From Bacillota bacterium (lineage in GTDB: Bacteria > Bacillota > Clostridia > Lachnospirales > Lachnospiraceae), in contig JAEYPA010000167.1 in the NCBI GenBank assembly GCA_023411225.1, positions 1 through 26,114 on the forward strand: 26,114 nucleotides of DNA. The letters run 5' to 3'. Shown here in pieces: positions 24,418 to 26,114 of the stretch (position 1 is its first letter; the number at the start of each line of letters is the position of its first letter). The position numbers and the translations under genes were made by a program. The notes below the pieces were generated by a model. It was not told the origin of the DNA. It worked only from the letters and a program-made list of their open reading frames with translations, and ran no database searches.

Positions 24418-25167
24418 ATGACATTCTCACGTGAACAAATACTAGCAATAATGAATAACAATAGATACCCTTTATCCTCTAAGTATGATCCAGACTGGAT
24501 CTTAAATAATGCCGTGGGATCCCATAGCCTATGGCTTCAGGAGGCACTATGCCAGGTGATGGACTTAAAACATGGCGACAGGGTTTTAGACATGGGCTGT
24601 GGGAAAGCCATAACGTCCATCTTCCTCGCCAAGGAGTTTCAGGTAAATGTATGGGCGATGGATTTGTATGTGAATCCCTCTGACAATCGGGAAAGAATCT
24701 TAGAAATGGGGCAGGACGATAAGGTCTTCCCTCTTCGTGGGGATGCCACTGATTTGCCCTTTGCAGAGAATTATTTTGATGCTCTCATTGCTATTAATTC
24801 ATTATTCTTCTATGCCTCAGACAGTGATTATCTTAAAGAACATCTTATCAGGTATGTAAAGCCAGGTGGCTTAATCGGAATTATCTTACCAGGTTTTCTG
24901 CATGAATATGAGGATGGCTTGCCGGAAGCTTATGAGCCTTACGCCGAGAAATTCGGATTGGATAAATGGCATACCGCAGGATGGTGGAGAAATCTATTTG
25001 AGCAAACCGGAATGGTAGAGGTACTCCTAGCGGATGATCTAGAGAATGCGGATGGAATCGACATTATTCAAAAATCAGAACAGATACATAACGCCCATGA
25101 AGAACCATTTACCAAGCTTGCCTGGAATGATATGTCCTTTTATAGGATACTTGTTAGAAGGAAATAA
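24418..25167 (+). CDS. SAM-dependent methyltransferase, class I (Methyltransf_11/25 type)
   Basis: Small-molecule-type methyltransferase of 249 residues in the cytosol. Motif I RVLDMGCGKA at about 55-64, motif II acid in WAMDLYV, GDATDLPFAENYFDALIAIN (motifs III-IV region) and YVKPGGLIGIILPG. The C-terminal part includes EPYAEKFGLDKWHTAGWW, a segment that may shape the substrate pocket. AAGGAGG lies about 7 bases upstream of the ATG. It is the second gene after the membrane-anchored protein and is followed by a terminator at 25181-25221. The substrate is not predictable here. Confidence 0.88.
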   Translation: MTFSREQILAIMNNNRYPLSSKYDPDWILNNAVGSHSLWLQEALCQVMDLKHGDRVLDMGCGKAITSIFLAKEFQVNVWAMDLYVNPSDNRERILEMGQDDKVFPLRGDATDLPFAENYFDALIAINSLFFYASDSDYLKEHLIRYVKPGGLIGIILPGFLHEYEDGLPEAYEPYAEKFGLDKWHTAGWWRNLFEQTGMVEVLLADDLENADGIDIIQKSEQIHNAHEEPFTKLAWNDMSFYRILVRRK

Positions 25168-25180
25168 AGAATGTTTGATA

Positions 25181-25221
25181 CGGAGGTGAAAACAATCCCT
25201 CTGTCTGCACCTCCGCTTTTT
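25181..25221 (+). terminator. Terminator after the methyltransferase gene
   Basis: Perfect 8-bp stem CGGAGGTG/CACCTCCG (25181-25188 with 25208-25215), a 19-base loop and CTTTTT. It starts 13 bases after the stop codon. Confidence 0.85.
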
Positions 25222-25248
25222 ACCAGCGAGAGTAACTCACGTCCATTA

Positions 25249-25535
25249 TTACCTTTTGCACGCCCTCGACAAGATTAGCGCCCAAGAGGAATCTCTCATT
25301 TCAAATGCTTCTTCCCAAGCATCTTTATTGCCCACTGCCAATTCTTTTTTCTATTCCATATAATTAAAAACAATTTCCATTCTTCATCCAAGCGATTATC
25401 TATAGCACAATTTTTGTTGCCGAAATCATATGAATCATTAAAACACACGTCCTTTCTCCAGTTGACCTTATAGCAACACCTCTTTATCAATACGACATTT
25501 TTTAATATTGGGCGAATCTTTTTTATAATTTGCAT
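25249..25535 (-). pseudogene. Possible decayed or frameshifted small gene
   Basis: The minus-strand frame from 25535 reads MQIIKKIRPILKNVVLIKR and on to DEEWKLFLIIWNRKK, then stops at 25296 after a poorly composed tail (NWQWAIKMLGKKHLK). In another frame, directly after the A6 tract (25350-25345), an open stretch reads ELAVGNKDAWEEAFEMRDSS and ends at 25249. One extra A in that tract would join them into about 95 residues. No ribosome site is visible and no family is recognised. It may be a real small gene with a frameshift, a remnant or chance. Apart from this and the repeat at 25545-25580, I see nothing in 25222-25641. Confidence 0.3.
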
Positions 25536-25544
25536 ATAATGCCA

Positions 25545-25580
25545 ATGTATTTCGTCATGTATTTCGTCATGTATTTTGGC
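25545..25580. repeat. Three 12-bp tandem repeats with flanking inverted repeat
   Basis: ATGTATTTCGTC at 25545-25556 and 25557-25568, then ATGTATTTTGGC at 25569-25580 (10 of 12 identical). The array is bounded by ATGCCAA on the left and TTGGCAT on the right, an inverted repeat. It may be a regulator-binding array or a simple slippage repeat. Confidence 0.7.
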
Positions 25581-25641
25581 ATACTATGTTATATTTTGAC
25601 CGCATGGTATTAGATGTAGATGCATTGGAGAAAAAGTTCAT

Positions 25642-25685
25642 AAAAATAGGACACAGGAGAATCTCTCCTATGTCCTATTTTTTTT
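25642..25685. terminator. Terminator of the mannitol dehydrogenase family gene (bidirectional form)
   Basis: Stem of 12 + 6 bp (25642-25653 with 25671-25682; AGGAGA with TCTCCT) with one C-A mismatch and a 3-base loop, A-run on the left and T-run on the right. On the minus strand it lies about 25 bases past the dehydrogenase stop and ends in five T. Confidence 0.9.
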
Positions 25686-25709
25686 ATCCCAATCCTTGAC
25701 AAAGAGTCC

Positions 25710-26114
25710 CTACTCTGCAAGAAGCATTTTTAATGTAGCACGTACTGCTCCAGGCCCTGCAACTAATTCTGTAAAGTAACTTTCTACAACATCTCCAAGG
25801 CCTGCCTCATATAAGTCAACTGCAAATATCTTTTTATCGCTAAGTATAGGTTTTAAGATATCATGGAATGGACCAATTTGACCTAATTCAATTCCTGTAA
25901 TCTTTTCCTTTAAAACATCATACATAGGATCAGGACTTACATCAAATCTGTTGCCTTCATCATCTACACCCATAAGATAACGGCACCATCCTGCAAGTAC
26001 AAGAGGAATCAACCTCAATTCCTTTACATCCAGTGTTTCACTTGCCATGTATGATTTAATTGTCTCTCCAAATCTAATTGGAATCTTTTGTGATGTATCA
26101 CACGCTATACGTTG
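25710..26114 (-). CDS. Mannitol dehydrogenase family protein (fructuronate reductase-like), C-terminal part
   Basis: The last 135 codons of an NAD(P)-dependent long-chain dehydrogenase. The frame stays open to the window edge, so the gene is cut at its 5' side. The visible part starts RIACDTSQKIPIRFGETIK, a signature of the mannitol dehydrogenase C-terminal domain that includes the catalytic-pocket region, and continues LRLIPLVLAGWCRYLMGVDDEG. The internal ATG at 26048 is not the real start. In anaerobic plant- or mucin-degrading Firmicutes this family usually contains fructuronate reductase (uxuB) for hexuronate use, but mannitol or arabitol dehydrogenases belong to it too, so the substrate is left open. 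A terminator follows at 25642-25685. Confidence 0.9.
   Translation of the reverse strand, partial: QRIACDTSQKIPIRFGETIKSYMASETLDVKELRLIPLVLAGWCRYLMGVDDEGNRFDVSPDPMYDVLKEKITGIELGQIGPFHDILKPILSDKKIFAVDLYEAGLGDVVESYFTELVAGPGAVRATLKMLLAE

Overview
The window looks like chromosomal DNA of a low-GC, Gram-positive, motile, anaerobic Firmicute, most likely a member of the Lachnospiraceae (Clostridium cluster XIVa). This rests on AT-rich intergenic DNA, strong AGGAGG ribosome sites, sigma-A type promoters, T-tailed hairpin terminators and families common in that group (DUF6106-like, YwmB-like, cache-type chemoreceptors). No phage, CRISPR, tRNA or rRNA was seen. The species cannot be named from the sequence alone.

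Layout. (1) 1-126: 5' end of a group II intron, probably class IIC, on the minus strand, lying just past the hairpin terminator (136-187) of a dCache chemoreceptor gene (203-2230). That gene has a near-perfect sigma-D (flagellar) promoter. (2) 2557-3407: a divergent DUF554 membrane protein. (3) 3408-8407: a three-gene minus-strand operon of a METTL25-like methyltransferase, an exported beta-propeller-like protein with a degenerate C39-like domain, and an M29 aminopeptidase. A divergent gene for a small Arg-rich protein shares a promoter region with it. (4) 9053-12787: a structured bidirectional terminator, a YwmB-like protein, an uncertain small ORF, a Nudix hydrolase and a second chemoreceptor.

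(5) 12849-22587 is the metabolic core, a maltodextrin/glycogen module. On the minus strand it reads glgP/malP, then malE-malF-malG-malQ-lacI-DUF6106, with an AraC regulator divergent from the phosphorylase. The transporter imports maltodextrins, MalQ disproportionates them and the phosphorylase releases glucose-1-phosphate. The LacI protein probably binds the tandem GTTATCGGTAAC boxes just downstream of the malE promoter. No transport ATPase is encoded here, so a shared MsmX-type ATPase elsewhere is implied.

(6) 22602-26114 holds a possible insertion-sequence scar, a Cof-type HAD phosphatase, a membrane-anchored small protein cotranscribed with a SAM methyltransferase, a probable decayed small gene, a 12-bp tandem repeat, and the C-terminal part of a mannitol dehydrogenase/fructuronate reductase cut by the window end.

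Most genes are ordinary. The points most worth checking are the intron-terminator junction, the inactive-looking C39 domain, the overlapping divergent promoters at 8494-8500, the roughly 100-nt structured element at 9053-9154 and the tandem operator at 19199-19228.
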